IMG/VR virus record: IMGVR_UViG_3300005264_000069
Location: 1 to 60,178 of that record
Reading direction: 5' to 3' (one strand)
Source of the DNA: a virus
Length of the DNA stretch: 60,178 nucleotides
Shown: one piece after another, positions 1 through 8,180 of the stretch
Position numbering within the stretch: the first letter of the stretch is position 1
How the letters are laid out: each line of letters opens with the position of its first letter
The notes under the pieces: model-generated
The model's database searches: none
The model's input: the letters and a program-made list of their open reading frames with translations, nothing else
Told to the model about the DNA's origin: nothing
Translations under genes and position numbers: made by a program

Positions 1-70
1 GGTCCTTGTACAAATTACGATGCCGGCCCTTGTACAAACGGTGACCAAGGCTACTGCGGTAACTGCGATG
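1..70 (+). repeat. Terminal overlap of the contig (equals 60109-60178)
   Basis: Bases 1-70 are identical to 60109-60178, and 1-69 also to 59752-59820. It is either a true circular overlap of a circularly permuted genome or an assembly join inside the repeat array. Confidence 0.9.
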
Positions 71-245
71 AAGGTTATTGTTACGAGTGCGACGAAGGTG
101 CTTGCGACAACTACGATTATGGCCCTTGCACTAACTGTGATGAAGGTCCTTGTACAAATGGTGACCAAGGTCACTGCGACAACTGCGACCAAACTGCGAC
201 AACTGCGACCAAGGTTACTGCTACAACTGCGATGAAGGAGAATGA
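1..245 (+). CDS. C-terminal end of the Cys-rich repeat tail protein (wraps from the right end of the window)
   Basis: This is the last part of the gene that starts at 56524 and runs off the right edge. Bases 1-70 repeat bases 60109-60178, so the two pieces join if the contig is circular. Frame 1 reads octapeptide units such as GYCYECDE, GPCTNCDE and GHCDNCDQ up to about base 190. There the frame breaks: compared with the preceding unit, about 4 bases seem to be missing between CAA and AC (190-194). One frame over, the repeats resume (CDNCDQ, GYCYNCDE) and end at TGA 243-245, which overlaps ATG 242-244 as ATGA. Read without a shift, the frame ends at 265-267 with a Thr/Ala-rich tail. The overlap and the resumed repeats suggest that 243-245 is the intended stop. 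The break may be an assembly error in repeats or a real slippage mutation. Confidence 0.75.
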
Positions 246-247
246 TG

Positions 248-1414
248 ATGCGATACAATCAGTTTGAGACAGCTTTATCCAACAGGTGCAATCTGGCCTG
301 CCCATGGTGCTACTCGGCGTGCAACGCGCAAGCCAAGTTTGACCAAGCACAAACACGCAAGAACCTTTCGTGGTTCTTGGCACAAGCCCCCCAAAGGCGC
401 ACACTGAAAAACGGACGGGAAACACCTGCACCACGGGTATCGTTCTTCGGCGGTGAACCCCTGCACGAGTGGGATGCCCTTGTTGAAACTGTAGAGTGGC
501 TACGCGAGCAGGTTCCAGATATTCGCATCGGTATCGTTAGCAACATGTCACTTCTTTCCAGCGAGAAGTTGGAGTGGCTTGCGGCGCACAAAGTCGCCAT
601 CAGCGCAAGCGTAGACGGGTGCCCCGAAGTGGTCAGCGCCCGTGTTGATAAGCATACTGGCAAATCACGGGAAGCGGATATCTACCGGGGCGCAAAAGTA
701 CTCCTCGCAAAGTATCCCCACAAGACATGCCGTGCAACGGTCAGTCCCGCCACGGTTGACCGGCTCACAGAGTCCGTGATCTACCTGCACGAAGAGGTCG
801 GATTTCAGACGGTGAACTGCGTGCTTGCAGGCGGTTGTGCTAATGATTGGATGCCGGTCATACCCGTGCTCGCGGAGCAGATTACGAAGCTCACGGACTG
901 GTGGATTGAGAAGATGCGTGCAGGTGTTTTCGTTGACCTTTTTCACCTGCGGAATCATATCACAAGTCTTTGGAAGCCAGGGAATCTGGTAGGACGGAAC
1001 TTGTGCAAAGCAGGGTGCCAGACAATCGCCTGCACCGTGGAAGGTGACCTGTACCCGTGCCATCGGTTCTGCAACCCCGATACCGACCCCGAATGGATGT
1101 TGGGGAACACCACCGACGGCATCACTAACAGGACGAAAGTCACAGAGCTGAAGACACATGATCAGCACAAATGGAAACTCTCCCGGCACGAATGTCAACA
1201 GTGTCCCGCGCTACTAACATGTCGCGCACGCTGCTCACATGAGTTGCAGGCTGCGGGTATGGGGCTGGAAGGTGTGCTACCTCACTACTGTGCTTCCGTG
1301 CGTGTATACGCAAGGGAAGCCCGGCGTGCACACGCTACTCTGATTGCAGAACGAAACAAGCTATATCGGGACACATATCGCCCGGGCTCCCGTGAGGGGA
1401 GGCGTACTGTGTAG
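248..1414 (+). CDS. Radical SAM/SPASM enzyme, candidate maturase of the neighbouring Cys-rich tail protein
   Basis: A 388-residue radical SAM protein. The CxxxCxxC cluster motif is C14, C18 and C21, and the SAM-binding GGEP motif is at 68-71. The C-terminal SPASM region is complete: C262 with GX4C ending at C271, then CX2CX5CX3C at 316, 319, 325 and 329, and a last Cys at 348 (further Cys at 253, 257 and 275). This implies two auxiliary Fe-S clusters. The YPCHRF stretch before the CX2C block is shared with sulfatase-maturase and peptide-modifying SPASM enzymes. Three ATGs occur at 242, 245 and 248. The GAAGGAG site at 234-240 fits 248 best (7-base spacing). ATG 242 overlaps the tail stop, so translation is probably coupled. 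Family knowledge: SPASM enzymes modify peptides and proteins, for example thioether formation by PapB or formylglycine formation by anSME. The tail-repeat substrate is inferred. I see no RRE domain and no small precursor gene. Confidence 0.9.
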   Translation: MRYNQFETALSNRCNLACPWCYSACNAQAKFDQAQTRKNLSWFLAQAPQRRTLKNGRETPAPRVSFFGGEPLHEWDALVETVEWLREQVPDIRIGIVSNMSLLSSEKLEWLAAHKVAISASVDGCPEVVSARVDKHTGKSREADIYRGAKVLLAKYPHKTCRATVSPATVDRLTESVIYLHEEVGFQTVNCVLAGGCANDWMPVIPVLAEQITKLTDWWIEKMRAGVFVDLFHLRNHITSLWKPGNLVGRNLCKAGCQTIACTVEGDLYPCHRFCNPDTDPEWMLGNTTDGITNRTKVTELKTHDQHKWKLSRHECQQCPALLTCRARCSHELQAAGMGLEGVLPHYCASVRVYAREARRAHATLIAERNKLYRDTYRPGSREGRRTV

Positions 1415-1613
1415 CTACCTTTATGAGGGGGGCAAGTTCACTACAAAACTCTGCCATCTTGTTATTGATTTCGTTTGTGTATTCCATATGATTCCGCAAA
1501 AGTGCACTCCGCAAAACCAGTTTTCTTTTCAGCTCTTCATTCTCGTTTTGCAGTTCTTTGTTGTTGGCTTCAGTACGTAGATGCGCGTCGGTCTTTTTTC
1601 GCTTTGCAGTCAT
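1335..1613 (-). CDS. Small coiled-coil protein of unknown function
   Basis: A 92-residue protein starting with MTAKRKK. The middle is a charged heptad-like helix (NKELQNENEELKRKL), consistent with a coiled coil. The start at 1613 lies 10 bases after the stop of the upstream ATPase gene and follows AGGGA; a TTG 14 codons upstream is less likely. It is the last gene of the long leftward operon. Its 3' end overlaps the convergent radical SAM gene by 80 bases, so the last 27 codons lie on both strands. Given the operon it may assist the recombination ATPase, but nothing in the sequence proves this. Confidence 0.6.
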   Translation of the reverse strand: MTAKRKKTDAHLRTEANNKELQNENEELKRKLVLRSALLRNHMEYTNEINNKMAEFCSELAPLIKVATQYASPHGSPGDMCPDIACFVLQSE

Positions 1614-1623
1614 GGTTCTATCC

Positions 1624-2199
1624 CTATGAAAGTGTGATTGTGTACCCTGTTTCAAGTTCTCGAATGTGGGTGACCATTATGATTTGGATTTGCATTTCTG
1701 TGGCCATCGTTTCGAGTAGATGTCGTACGCGGCCGCGGAAGCATTCTGAAACGAACTTGAAGGGCTCATCCAGAATCAATACACGTCGCATTGGCGGTTT
1801 TGAGAGCATCAGGCAACTCAGCCGCAATGCAAATGCTGCGACGTCCACAGCACCACCACCGCTACCTGTTATGGGGTCCACTATCTGCCCGTCCTTTGTG
1901 AAAACAAGACGAGCTTCGGTTCGCCCACGTGCGCGTTCGAAGATTATATGAAACTCATAGGGATTGTCGAAGATTTCCAGACACTTTGTAACAACACCCG
2001 CGATGCGATTGTGCGCTTCTTCTTGCACGGTTTCAGCCACAGCTTGCACAATCTGTTGCGCTTCATCTGCATCATCGGCAGCTTGTTCACTATCGATAAC
2101 AGAGCGGCGTGCACGTTTCAGTGCCATGGTGGCAGCTGCGTGTTCTGCTGTAAGTCTGTCAGCTCGTTTTCGCCACACACTGATTTTAGAGCTGCTCAT
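1624..2199 (-). CDS. C-terminal half of a split Rad50/SbcC/gp46-like ATPase
   Basis: A 191-residue protein that begins with an Ala/Glu-rich coiled coil and ends as the C-terminal lobe of an ABC-type recombination ATPase. Visible motifs are a signature-like SGGGAVDVAAFALRL near residue 110, Walker B RVLILDEPF near 140 and the H-loop IMVTHI near 175. There is no Walker A and no zinc hook; both sit in the separate gene at 3508-4515. The two proteins should associate to form one ATP site and, with the SbcD-like nuclease (2615-3535), a complex that processes DNA ends. The start at 2199 has a clear GAGGAG site, so this is a genuine gene start and not a frameshift remnant. Confidence 0.85.
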   Translation of the reverse strand: MSSSKISVWRKRADRLTAEHAAATMALKRARRSVIDSEQAADDADEAQQIVQAVAETVQEEAHNRIAGVVTKCLEIFDNPYEFHIIFERARGRTEARLVFTKDGQIVDPITGSGGGAVDVAAFALRLSCLMLSKPPMRRVLILDEPFKFVSECFRGRVRHLLETMATEMQIQIIMVTHIRELETGYTITLS

Positions 2200-2431
2200 C
2201 CCAAGACTCCTCGAATGCTATGACTGCAGCGTTGTATTTTTTCTCTTCGGCGGCTGCTTTTGTTTTGAGTTTCTTCAACGCAGCTTTTGCCTCTTTCACT
2301 GTAGTGTATCCAAATTCGTTTTCAAGACGTGACATTGATGCGTCGAGTTGCCCTGCAGCTCGGTCACGAACTTGCCTTGCTTTGTCTGCTTTCGCTTTCA
2401 ACTTCTTGAACCGTGTCGTATCAATGCTCAT
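2186..2431 (-). CDS. Small coiled-coil protein between the Rad50-like halves
   Basis: An 81-residue, mostly helical protein rich in Lys, Ala and Glu (KKLKAKADKARQ near the start, KAALKKLKTKAAAEEKK in the middle). It overlaps the start of the C-terminal ATPase half by 14 bases and follows a GGAG site. It has no catalytic motif. Position and composition suggest that it is a third piece of the long Rad50-like coil or a partner of it; this is inference from context. Confidence 0.65.
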   Translation of the reverse strand: MSIDTTRFKKLKAKADKARQVRDRAAGQLDASMSRLENEFGYTTVKEAKAALKKLKTKAAAEEKKYNAAVIAFEESWDEQL

Positions 2432-2618
2432 GGCTGGTTTTCTCCTGATGTTTGTTTATGATGGCACTACGTTCTTTCATGCCAAGTGTGTTCCAGCAGT
2501 CTTCGCAAATATCATTTTCACTTGGTACTCCCTTGGGTCTCCAGGCCATATTCATCCAATCAAAACCCTTTTGTTTGCAATAGCAACATGAAAATTGCAC
2601 ATAATCATTTCCCGTCAT
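2421..2618 (-). CDS. Small zinc-ribbon protein
   Basis: A 65-residue protein with two Cys pairs, CCYC near residues 11-14 and CEDC near 38-41, spaced as in a zinc ribbon. The ATG at 2618 overlaps the TGA of the SbcD-like gene (ATGA) behind a GAGGAGG site. Its place inside the end-processing cluster suggests a nucleic-acid role, but the family is not recognised. Confidence 0.65.
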   Translation of the reverse strand: MTGNDYVQFSCCYCKQKGFDWMNMAWRPKGVPSENDICEDCWNTLGMKERSAIINKHQEKTSHEH

Positions 2619-3535
2619 CGTGGGCCTCCTCTTTCACATGCTTGGATGATAATGTTCTGCACACTATCGTTCACCTTGTTTATCCGAAAAAATCGTGTGA
2701 GCGCCAGAGGAAAATCGAGTGCTTCATCAGCGGTGAGGTTTCGCAGACCATTGACAATTTCTGTCATATCAAGCATCGTTCCAACTCGCTTCTCACCATC
2801 AGTGGCTTCCGAAAAACTGTCCTGGCTTTGGTCAAGAAAATGGGGAAGAACCTCACCATCATCAGTTAGCATTCCCACAAAAGGTTTAGCAGTACGTTCA
2901 TCGATTTTCCGCCGCATGATGCTACCGCAATTGCAGACGATCACACTACCCGCCTTACGAATGAATCCCTTATGATTGTCACCAAACACTGCGACATCAA
3001 AGCCTGCCAAAGCCTTTTTTCGATTTGTGATTGTCAGCTTCAGCGGTGCCCCTGGATAGCCTGTGCCTTTACACCAGATGAACTGATGTGCAAGCGCGAT
3101 ATGTGTCAATGAAGGGTCCAACTTTTTTGGCGCAATGACAGGTTCTCCCCATGGAAATCCATACACTTTTATGTTCTCGCCTACTTCTGTTCCAATGGCT
3201 GTCAGTGTCTTGAGTTTGCCTGTGTGAACAAGAGTCCAATAAGCTGACTTCTGTATATTATTGTAGGCATGATTCGGAAGATCATGCTGCCCCGGTACAG
3301 CGTAGCCTGGTGGCAAATGATTCAGTGCGAAGTTGATCACTTCAGGACGTGAGTCCCAACGGTCGAAGATGTCACCAGCGTAAAGCACGGGGCACGCAAA
3401 TCTGTTACTGAGCTGCGCAATCTCATCAAGCGGTCGCTGCATTGCAGCATACCAGTTTTTCTCTGAAGATCGTGCTGGCGGCGCGTGCGCTTGGAGATGC
3501 AGGTCGGCTACGAAAATCGCCCGCACGTTGGGCAT
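2615..3535 (-). CDS. SbcD/Mre11-like DNA repair nuclease
   Basis: A 306-residue metallophosphoesterase. The dimetal motifs appear in order: DLH (VADLHL) near residue 9, GD (YAGDIFD) near 53, GQHD (the GNHD equivalent) near 82, ALAHQF near 150 and GDNHKG near 187. These are the motifs of the Mre11/SbcD/T4 gp47 family, which degrades or opens DNA ends together with a Rad50-type ATPase. The start MPNVRAIFVADLH matches family starts. It overlaps the end of the N-terminal Rad50-like half, and a GTG 17 codons upstream is possible. It sits between the two halves of the split ATPase, which supports one complex made from all three genes. Confidence 0.9.
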   Translation of the reverse strand: MPNVRAIFVADLHLQAHAPPARSSEKNWYAAMQRPLDEIAQLSNRFACPVLYAGDIFDRWDSRPEVINFALNHLPPGYAVPGQHDLPNHAYNNIQKSAYWTLVHTGKLKTLTAIGTEVGENIKVYGFPWGEPVIAPKKLDPSLTHIALAHQFIWCKGTGYPGAPLKLTITNRKKALAGFDVAVFGDNHKGFIRKAGSVIVCNCGSIMRRKIDERTAKPFVGMLTDDGEVLPHFLDQSQDSFSEATDGEKRVGTMLDMTEIVNGLRNLTADEALDFPLALTRFFRINKVNDSVQNIIIQACERGGPR

Positions 3536-4515
3536 GTTTTCGGCACCGCTTGTTCCGCTTGTTTCTTTGTTTCTTCCGCACTGCACAGGATAGTCTCCTT
3601 TGTCTGAATGTCACTGATGAGCGCTTGTAGATTTGCAGCTGCTTTTGTATGAAGATGATATTCGTTCAAGGCTGTATCCATCTCCTCGAACGAAGGTACT
3701 TTTTGCCTTGCGGCCTCTCTGCAATCTGCTACACTTTGAAGCAGTGTTTTGAGAAGTTTTGAACGCTTCTCAAGCGCAATAGCTTGATCTCCATGCTCCA
3801 ACACTGCCAGTCCCGCCAGCCTTATGCTGGCTGCGTGTTTCTCTCGGGCCCGCTGGTACGACATGTCTTCAAGCAAAGTAACGAGCAAACGCGTCTGGGA
3901 GCTTGTTTTGGCGCTTCTTTTTTCAGCAGCTTCAACGTGCTCCAAAGCATCAGTGAAATCAGGGACCCAGTCAAGGCGATTACACTCAGTTTTCGTAGTA
4001 GTGAGATTCTCTTCGGCGACTTCAAGTCTGGTGCGTGTTTTGTGGACTGTACGTGCGACATCTGCAAGCGTATCATCTATGATTCCAAGATCGACAATCG
4101 CGTTGAGATCCCGACTGACTTGCCCCGCCGTTTTGCTAAACCAGTATGCTGCATCATGTTGCCCTTGCACACATAAAGGCCCGATGCGTAGAAAGTCCGC
4201 AATAGGTTCAGGCACACCGCGACCAAAAGCCTTATACACTTGGCCATCAAAACTGTATTCGTTCACGCTACCACCACGACTCCGCCGACGCCCAACCGTG
4301 TGCCCATCGAGCTTGATTTTTACCGTGGCCCCAGGTGCTTCCCAGTTGATAAAATCCTCTCCACCAGGTACGTTCATTGCTACCCATTGAAGTGCACGTA
4401 AAATTGCTGATTTCCCTTTGTCTGTATCTCCGAGGATTGTTGTGATACCAGGACCAAAATTGATGATTTGCTTTTTGTGCTTTTGGTAGTTTTGGATTAT
4501 CAGTTGTTCAATCAT
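3508..4515 (-). CDS. N-terminal half of a split Rad50/SbcC/gp46-like ATPase, ending in a zinc-hook half
   Basis: A 335-residue protein. The N-terminal lobe has Walker A GDTDKGKSA near residues 29-37 and a Q-loop region around VQGQHD near 115. A long coiled coil follows (about 145-320), and the protein stops right after CPTCG, the zinc-hook motif that in full-length Rad50 lies at the tip of the coil. The polypeptide therefore contains exactly the first half of a Rad50-like molecule. Signature, Walker B and H-loop are in the gene at 1624-2199. The start at 4515 follows GAGG with 7-base spacing. Ending precisely at the hook argues for a functional two-chain design. Confidence 0.88.
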   Translation of the reverse strand: MIEQLIIQNYQKHKKQIINFGPGITTILGDTDKGKSAILRALQWVAMNVPGGEDFINWEAPGATVKIKLDGHTVGRRRSRGGSVNEYSFDGQVYKAFGRGVPEPIADFLRIGPLCVQGQHDAAYWFSKTAGQVSRDLNAIVDLGIIDDTLADVARTVHKTRTRLEVAEENLTTTKTECNRLDWVPDFTDALEHVEAAEKRSAKTSSQTRLLVTLLEDMSYQRAREKHAASIRLAGLAVLEHGDQAIALEKRSKLLKTLLQSVADCREAARQKVPSFEEMDTALNEYHLHTKAAANLQALISDIQTKETILCSAEETKKQAEQAVPKTCPTCGRFS

Positions 4516-4984
4516 TATACAACCTCAGTTTCTTCGTTCTTCGTATGTCTACACGGTCACAAGTATAGCACCTGAACGTATTATCCTTTTCCACAAATGC
4601 AACGGTGCGTTTTTGATTATCGTGTATGCAGTAGCGGCACATAAACGTAGAAGCCTCAAGTGCTACACGCTCACGTGCACGCTCTTCATTTGTGTCTGGT
4701 TCCATACCCGGCAGGAATGTTTGTCTCATGGTGTTTCCCCTAGTCGCTCCAGAGCACATGCAGTTCGGGCAGTGCGCATCAGGAGTCACACCCTCATCCT
4801 CGTCCTCCATGCGGATGGCGATTGTCTGGCGGTTGCCACCTACGCCCTCCCACATATAGTCCCATGCAATGTGGGGGTTGGCTTCCATCCGATCCCACAA
4901 GCGTCGCGCCACGCTTGACCCCCACTTCGCCAGTGTCTCGTATTCATCACCGCCCGGCCATGTTTCAATGATTCTGATTTTCAT
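4508..4984 (-). CDS. Hypothetical protein with zinc-ribbon Cys pairs
   Basis: A 158-residue protein starting at MKIRIIETW behind GGAG. Three Cys clusters are visible: CPNCMC near residue 73, CRYC near 118 and CYTC near 140. They probably form zinc ribbons. The N-terminal 60 residues contain many Trp and look like a compact domain. It overlaps the following ATPase gene by 8 bases, so it belongs to the recombination operon. The family is not recognised. Confidence 0.65.
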   Translation of the reverse strand: MKIRIIETWPGGDEYETLAKWGSSVARRLWDRMEANPHIAWDYMWEGVGGNRQTIAIRMEDEDEGVTPDAHCPNCMCSGATRGNTMRQTFLPGMEPDTNEERARERVALEASTFMCRYCIHDNQKRTVAFVEKDNTFRCYTCDRVDIRRTKKLRLYND

Positions 4985-4985
4985 T

Positions 4986-5693
4986 TCATGTCTCCACAAG
5001 TTGGCAGATGTGAAACGGCTGCACGTTGCTCAAAAAATCATCAAGAGTACAGCCACATATTGTGATGCGCCCGTCGCTTCTACTACAGTATCGCACTGAA
5101 ACTTGCATCCGTAAAAATGGCGTTGGTCTTCCTGCTGCAAAAGCACCGACTTTACGCAGAGAAGCAAAAGCTGGATAGGGAAGCCAGACCATGTCGCGAC
5201 GTCGGTTTCTGCGAGTCACAAGCATCCATGAAAAACTGTTCGCCTGTTCGTAGCTTTCGATTGTTTGTGCAATGAATCCACCATAGGGCTGTACACCTGA
5301 TTTGATTTTGCAATCGAGGAGATCTTGTATCGTGTTTTCTGAATAACCACGCTTCAGCTCAATAGTGAATGCATCAATGAGTGGCTTGCCGATCGGATCT
5401 GTTGCAGCGATGTCACCGTGTTGCCCGGCTGTTGTTTTTGATGATCTACCACGAACCTTCGCACGCGCTCCACTACCTGCTGTGCGCCAAAATATATCCT
5501 CCCTCTCCCCGTTAGTCCACCAAGCACTCAATCGGTGGCAGAGTTCACGTTCGTAGCTGCTTCCCTTCTTGCTGCTCCCATTTTTTTTCAACAGAGATAT
5601 CAGCTCAGCAGGTGAACGATTCCATTCTTTCCGAAAAGCTGTAAGTGCTTTCCTAACTACAGAGGCCGAAGCCCTTTTTTGTTTCTTTTCCAC
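4986..5693 (-). CDS. PD-(D/E)XK nuclease, possible Holliday-junction resolvase
   Basis: About 235 residues. After a basic N-terminus there is a Ser-rich segment ending in YERELCHRLSAWW, then GDIAATDPIGK, then the catalytic FTIELKRGY with the E-x-K pair. This order fits PD-(D/E)XK enzymes such as phage resolvases and recombination nucleases, where Glu, Asp and E-x-K bind metal. The start is not certain: an ATG at 5723 lacks a Shine-Dalgarno site, whereas a GTG at 5693 follows AAAGGAAG, so I prefer 5693. It overlaps the 3' end of the 5'-3' exonuclease gene. Its role in branch resolution is inferred from neighbours. Confidence 0.7.
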   Translation of the reverse strand: MEKKQKRASASVVRKALTAFRKEWNRSPAELISLLKKNGSSKKGSSYERELCHRLSAWWTNGEREDIFWRTAGSGARAKVRGRSSKTTAGQHGDIAATDPIGKPLIDAFTIELKRGYSENTIQDLLDCKIKSGVQPYGGFIAQTIESYEQANSFSWMLVTRRNRRRDMVWLPYPAFASLRKVGAFAAGRPTPFLRMQVSVRYCSRSDGRITICGCTLDDFLSNVQPFHICQLVET

Positions 5694-6561
5694 GTTTTCT
5701 TCCTTTCGATTTTCGAATTGCATTACGGGGTATTATGTCTCGAAGTGCTTGCATGCCGAGCGAGTCTACCAGTGCTTGCCAGCGCTCTTCTGTTACCTCA
5801 TCAGGTACAACGTCAAATGCTGGCGTTCCGTGATATGGCAAGCATACCAGCGCCATATTTCGCACCAGAAGATCATCAGCAACTGTGAGTTTCTTCGCAG
5901 CTTGTGTATGCTCACCCAACTCACCACGCAAGTACTTCGCCGCTGTCTTTTCACCTACACCTGCGATACCAGGAACATCATCGCTTGAACAGCCTGCGTA
6001 TGCTTTTACCTTTGCCCAATCTGTGGGTTCAAGCCCCCAATCTTCTCGGAATGATTTGATTGTATAAGCTGACTGTGTAATGGGGTTCCAGCAGTAGACG
6101 TTCTGGCGTAGGCATTGCCAAAAATCATGATCACTTCCTACGATTATGGCTTCATCATTACGATGTGTATCTTCAGCGATCTTTGCTATGATATCGTCTG
6201 CTTCAAACCCTTTGGCATAGAACACGTTGCGGAAGCCTGCACGATGGAGGTAGTCTGTGCGCAGAAGATCAATCTGTTTGCGAAAACCTTTTCTGGCTTC
6301 ACGTTCGATTGGAGTTTCTTCAGCATAGCGTTTGCTTCGTGAACCTTTGTATGAAGGTAACAGTTTTCGTCGGTGACTCGGCCCGGAGTCGAAACAGAAT
6401 GCGATACGACTAGTGAAAAAAGCCTCCTGGAGTTGAACGATATCACGCAGTACACCAAAAATGCTACCGGTGCCATCGTTTCCAAATGTTAGCGCACCAA
6501 GAGAATGCCATGCTCGATGACACAGAAAGGAAACGTCAATGATCAGTAGTGGTTCACGCAT
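5653..6561 (-). CDS. 5'-3' exonuclease / flap endonuclease (PolA N-domain, T5 D15-like)
   Basis: A 302-residue protein of the PIN-like FEN family. It opens with LLIIDVSFLCHRAWH, has the acidic metal-binding block AKGFEADDIIAKIAED, then IVGSDHDFWQCL and the helix-hairpin region SSDDVPGIAGVGEKTAAKYL. These are the usual metal sites and DNA-binding arch of enzymes that remove RNA primers and flaps. Length is normal for a stand-alone enzyme. The polymerase and 3'-5' exonuclease parts are in other genes (13037-14437 and 15507-16628). Together they make up all activities of bacterial Pol I from three chains. The C-terminus is very basic. The start has AAGGA in front. Confidence 0.92.
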   Translation of the reverse strand: MREPLLIIDVSFLCHRAWHSLGALTFGNDGTGSIFGVLRDIVQLQEAFFTSRIAFCFDSGPSHRRKLLPSYKGSRSKRYAEETPIEREARKGFRKQIDLLRTDYLHRAGFRNVFYAKGFEADDIIAKIAEDTHRNDEAIIVGSDHDFWQCLRQNVYCWNPITQSAYTIKSFREDWGLEPTDWAKVKAYAGCSSDDVPGIAGVGEKTAAKYLRGELGEHTQAAKKLTVADDLLVRNMALVCLPYHGTPAFDVVPDEVTEERWQALVDSLGMQALRDIIPRNAIRKSKGRKRGKETKKGFGLCS

Positions 6562-6570
6562 GTCTGTCCT

Positions 6571-7020
6571 TCATCTAATGTGTTTTGTAAGACCGAATCC
6601 TTTGCGTTTCAAAGGATCAGCATGGCGATGGAAGAAGCGGCCTGCGATTTCAGCTTGGGTGCGTGAGAGTACAGCCGCAATGTAAACGATATCAACAGGT
6701 GGCTTTCGTGTTTGCCCTGCACCTAGCAGTGCACGATCAAGTGCTTGATCTTCTCGCGGATACCACTTTCGTCCTTCTCGATTCTCACGCGCTGATGTCG
6801 GGGTGTAACTACGCAATGGACCACCGTTGCCTTTTTCACGTTTGCTCACGCCGGTTATGATTCGCCCGATGAAATCATAAAGCGACTTGAACTTGTCCGG
6901 TTCACCTATGGCGTCGGCGATAATCTGCGCGGGGGCTGGTCGTGGATTATCTCTGAAGAAAAGATCAAGCATCGTGTCGATCTGTGCATCACTGTAGCCA
7001 TTATTCATTTTCGTTAGCAT
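6571..7020 (-). CDS. Hypothetical protein with a Myb/SANT-like C-terminal helix bundle
   Basis: About 149 residues from MLTKMNNGYSD (GGGAGAG five bases upstream); the start overlaps the recombinase stop by 20 bases. The C-terminal third has a pattern resembling Myb/SANT domains: WYPREDQALDRAL, then DIVYIAAVLSRTQAEIAGRF. Such helices bind DNA or scan sequence by the R-T-x-x-E-I-x-x-R helix. The first half is unrecognised. It lies between the recombinase and the flap exonuclease, so a DNA-binding accessory role is plausible. Confidence 0.65.
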   Translation of the reverse strand: MLTKMNNGYSDAQIDTMLDLFFRDNPRPAPAQIIADAIGEPDKFKSLYDFIGRIITGVSKREKGNGGPLRSYTPTSARENREGRKWYPREDQALDRALLGAGQTRKPPVDIVYIAAVLSRTQAEIAGRFFHRHADPLKRKGFGLTKHIR

Positions 7021-8137
7021 ACTTGCTCTCCCGTTTGACGGCGACTTTCGCTTCAATTTTATTCCAAGATTCTTCAACGATTTCTTCCAGATCAGCACGC
7101 AGATCTGCCTCTTCAAGCTGTCTAACAATCTCCTCTCGTTTACCCTTTATGCCATCAAAATGTTTACCCGCATCAATGACGCCATTTTTGCCTCCCTTTG
7201 GCCAAAACTTCCAAAAAACTAGCCAATCAACCATGCCGCCGATGTCATCAATACCTGTGGCATAATAGATGGGAAACTCGACAACTCTTTCCTTTCCAGT
7301 GATCCGATTCTTTTTCGTTTTTACTTTGCAACGAATGCCAATAACTACAGTTCGTCCGTTGAGCTTTTTCTTGAGCTTTGCGCCAACACTTGACCAGATT
7401 TCCACAGTTGTGTAGAACTTCATTGCACGCCCGCCAGCGTGCACTTGTTTCTCTTCGAAAAGCCCCGCGTTGATGTTATCACGTGTCTGCGATAAAATGA
7501 TGAGGATGCTTCCTGTTGCTTTCAGCCTAGGTCGTATCTTTCGTAGTGCTGTAGAGTTGATTTTGGCTTTGCCATCACCGTAGTCACCTTTCGCTGCTTT
7601 GCCTCCGCGTGCTGCCTTTTTTGCTTCTTGGAACTTCTCTCCGGAGTACTTTGAATCGAGTGAATCCATTGAGTCGAGAATGTAGATGAAGGGCTTCCCT
7701 TTAGGCCTCTCAGCTTCAGTGAGCGCGTCATCCAGGCAATAGTAAAAGTCCTCAATCGTTTCCGAGAAAATGGGTTCGCCATCAGCATCAACAGCAGGTG
7801 CTTCCAAACGATTTGCCATGCGTGTCCCAAAGTATTTTTGGGGATCCATGAGTGCGCCATCTTCCGCATTATCATAGAAAAATCGGTAGTTGTCGAAGTG
7901 AGGGTTGATGCTCGCTTCCGCAAGACAGGTCAGCACAAGAAAAGTCTTTCCACTTGAGCTGTCACCGACTACCCAGAAGAAGAAGCCTTTGGCGAAACCG
8001 CCCTGTCTGCGCCCTGTGATTGCTAGATCGAGAATCGTTGATCCGGTTTTCAGGAGATCACAGTTGGGAATCACATCACGACGCTTCGGTTGCTTGCGCT
8101 TCAAAGCCGCGCCTATCATGTCTGCGCTTTTACTCAC
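7001..8137 (-). CDS. RecA/UvsX-like recombinase
   Basis: A 378-residue RecA-fold ATPase. Walker A is GDSSSGKTF near residues 58-66, Walker B is PFIYILDSMDSL near 150, and the later ILIILSQTRDN fits the L2-preceding strand with its Gln sensor. A KAARGGKAAKGDYGDGKAK stretch lies where DNA-contacting loop 1 would be. The family forms filaments on ssDNA and performs strand exchange, with a UvsY-like mediator (9594-10106) and an ssDNA-binding protein (8245-9522) encoded just upstream. The start is a GTG; a later ATG at codon 7 is possible. Confidence 0.88.
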   Translation of the reverse strand: MSKSADMIGAALKRKQPKRRDVIPNCDLLKTGSTILDLAITGRRQGGFAKGFFFWVVGDSSSGKTFLVLTCLAEASINPHFDNYRFFYDNAEDGALMDPQKYFGTRMANRLEAPAVDADGEPIFSETIEDFYYCLDDALTEAERPKGKPFIYILDSMDSLDSKYSGEKFQEAKKAARGGKAAKGDYGDGKAKINSTALRKIRPRLKATGSILIILSQTRDNINAGLFEEKQVHAGGRAMKFYTTVEIWSSVGAKLKKKLNGRTVVIGIRCKVKTKKNRITGKERVVEFPIYYATGIDDIGGMVDWLVFWKFWPKGGKNGVIDAGKHFDGIKGKREEIVRQLEEADLRADLEEIVEESWNKIEAKVAVKRESKYANENE

Positions 8138-8180
8138 GGTGTGTCAACCCTTCGTTTCATAGTGATATACCTCTTGTATG

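Noticed and set aside
20-235. A 71-codon Thr/Val/Lys-rich frame over the spike repeats
   Set aside because: It is the +1 shadow of the CDEG repeats. The Cys frame continues from the long upstream gene.
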